Source of the DNA: Funneliformis mosseae
Lineage: Eukaryota; Glomeromycota; Glomeromycetes; Glomerales; Glomeraceae
Reading direction: 5' to 3'
Assembly (NCBI GenBank): GCA_910592005.1
Contig: CAJVPP010000542.1
Coordinates: 1-30,200, forward strand
DNA: 30,200 nt
The position numbers and the translations under genes were made by a program. This document shows positions 29,449-30,200 of this stretch, in pieces (within the stretch, counting starts at the first letter, position 1; every line of letters starts with the position of its first letter). Under the pieces are notes generated by a model. The model was not told where the DNA came from. It did not search any database and saw nothing but the letters and a program-made list of their open reading frames with translations.

Positions 29449-30200
29449 TATCAATGCAATGAATTATGTCTGTGCCTTATGCAGGAGTTTCTGCAATGTC
29501 AAAAGTCTCGCGAGAACTTTCTAAAAAGGGGTTCTGGTGCAGCACAAAATATACACAAAATATAAAATTTAATAAAAAAGTTTCAGTTTGATGAAAATAT
29601 TTAAAACACGATCAGGTTAATAACGAAGTGTTCGTATGAAAAACATTCACTTTGTGTTTATTCCATGAGAGTCACCTTGAACTTGAATTACATAATCTTA
29701 AAATGCAAAAATAAAAAGTTAAAAGTGAATTTTAATATAAATATATTATTACATGTATATACTGTAAATAGAAAAGTTATTTATAAGAAGAAAAAAAAAA
29801 ATGCCCAGTTATCGCATCACATGAAACCTTTTCGACATTTTCCATTAAAAGCGTGCATCATCTACATTGCATATCGTTGTTGATAAAGATTTCATCTAAT
29901 CTTAATGTTATGTAAACTGAAACTAAAACAGATTTTAAGAATTAAATAATCCATGATAATTTCCTTCTTTTCAGTAAATTATAAAATAAATAAATTCCCA
30001 AATTTATGTTATGTAAAGTGGGATATAGTATTTTTGACATCTCAGTTTGTGCTATTTATAACCGGTTTGACCTCTTGCTTATGCCATACATATATACATA
30101 TTTCATTATTTAATAAAACATACACTGCCCTACACTAAATTACCGGATTTTTTACTATATATGGAAATTATATATAAAATTCGGTTTTTTTTATAATCAT
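29449..30200. other. Downstream region to the window end
   Basis: It begins with the 3' region of the F-box-like gene. Two open stretches (29,665-29,883 and 29,953-30,138) lack domain likeness and look like chance openings. Composition is intermediate and no repeat was defined. Confidence 0.45.

Noticed and set aside
29665..30138. Two plus-strand frames of 72 and 61 codons after the F-box gene
   Set aside because: Low-complexity hydrophobic and Lys-rich text with no domain or splice support.
1..30200. Reassigned genetic code (TAA/TAG as Gln, TGA as Trp)
   Set aside because: Many broken frames would read through, but the four intact genes have no internal TAA, TAG or TGA and end at TAA or TGA. 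Mutation explains the stops more simply.

Overview
The window looks like nuclear DNA of an arbuscular mycorrhizal fungus (Glomeromycotina, Rhizophagus-like). The evidence is extreme A+T richness, short GT-AG introns (67-97 nt), BTB-BACK-TLDc and F-box genes of the type hugely expanded in those fungi, and many decayed transposable elements. The genus assignment is inference from family style; no search could be run.

Layout. 1-11 kb is very A+T-rich and holds no intact gene: a 9-copy 56-59 bp tandem repeat (2.85-3.36 kb), a second tandem repeat (3.67-4.02 kb), shredded reading frames (5.1-6.15 kb, about 7.6-7.9 kb) and 9-bp-period arrays (8.39-8.48 and 10.13-10.26 kb). 11,072-12,806 is a complete Tc1/mariner element with terminal inverted repeats, a TA target duplication and an unshifted transposase frame broken by seven stops. 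12.9-13.6 kb is a minus-strand decayed gene. 13.9-19.3 kb is a more GC-balanced gene island with two tandem BTB-TLDc paralogues that share an intron position and a duplicated upstream block. 19.5-20.1 kb is a two-exon gene of unknown function with in-frame TGA codons, followed by a Mutator-style MITE carrying telomere-like repeats. 20.7-25.7 kb is again A+T-rich: a coiled-coil gene remnant, two more MITE-like elements (one with an 8-bp, one with a TA target duplication), 9-bp arrays and a palindromic satellite of about 48 bp. 25.7-30.2 kb is a second gene island with two divergently transcribed F-box genes.

Four genes appear intact: two BTB-BACK-TLDc proteins (probable Cullin-3 adaptors) and two F-box proteins (probable SCF adaptors). 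All four therefore point to ubiquitin-ligase substrate recognition, although nothing in the sequence proves they act together. Across the decayed genes, premature stops fall mainly where Gln, Arg or Trp codons are expected, as C-to-T or G-to-A transitions would produce. I found no convincing tRNA, rRNA, CRISPR array or complete novel system. The strongest unusual signals are the duplicated upstream block of the BTB pair, the MITE with telomere-like sequence, the palindromic satellite, and a repeat family that pairs a CxxC-encoding block with a 9-bp array.
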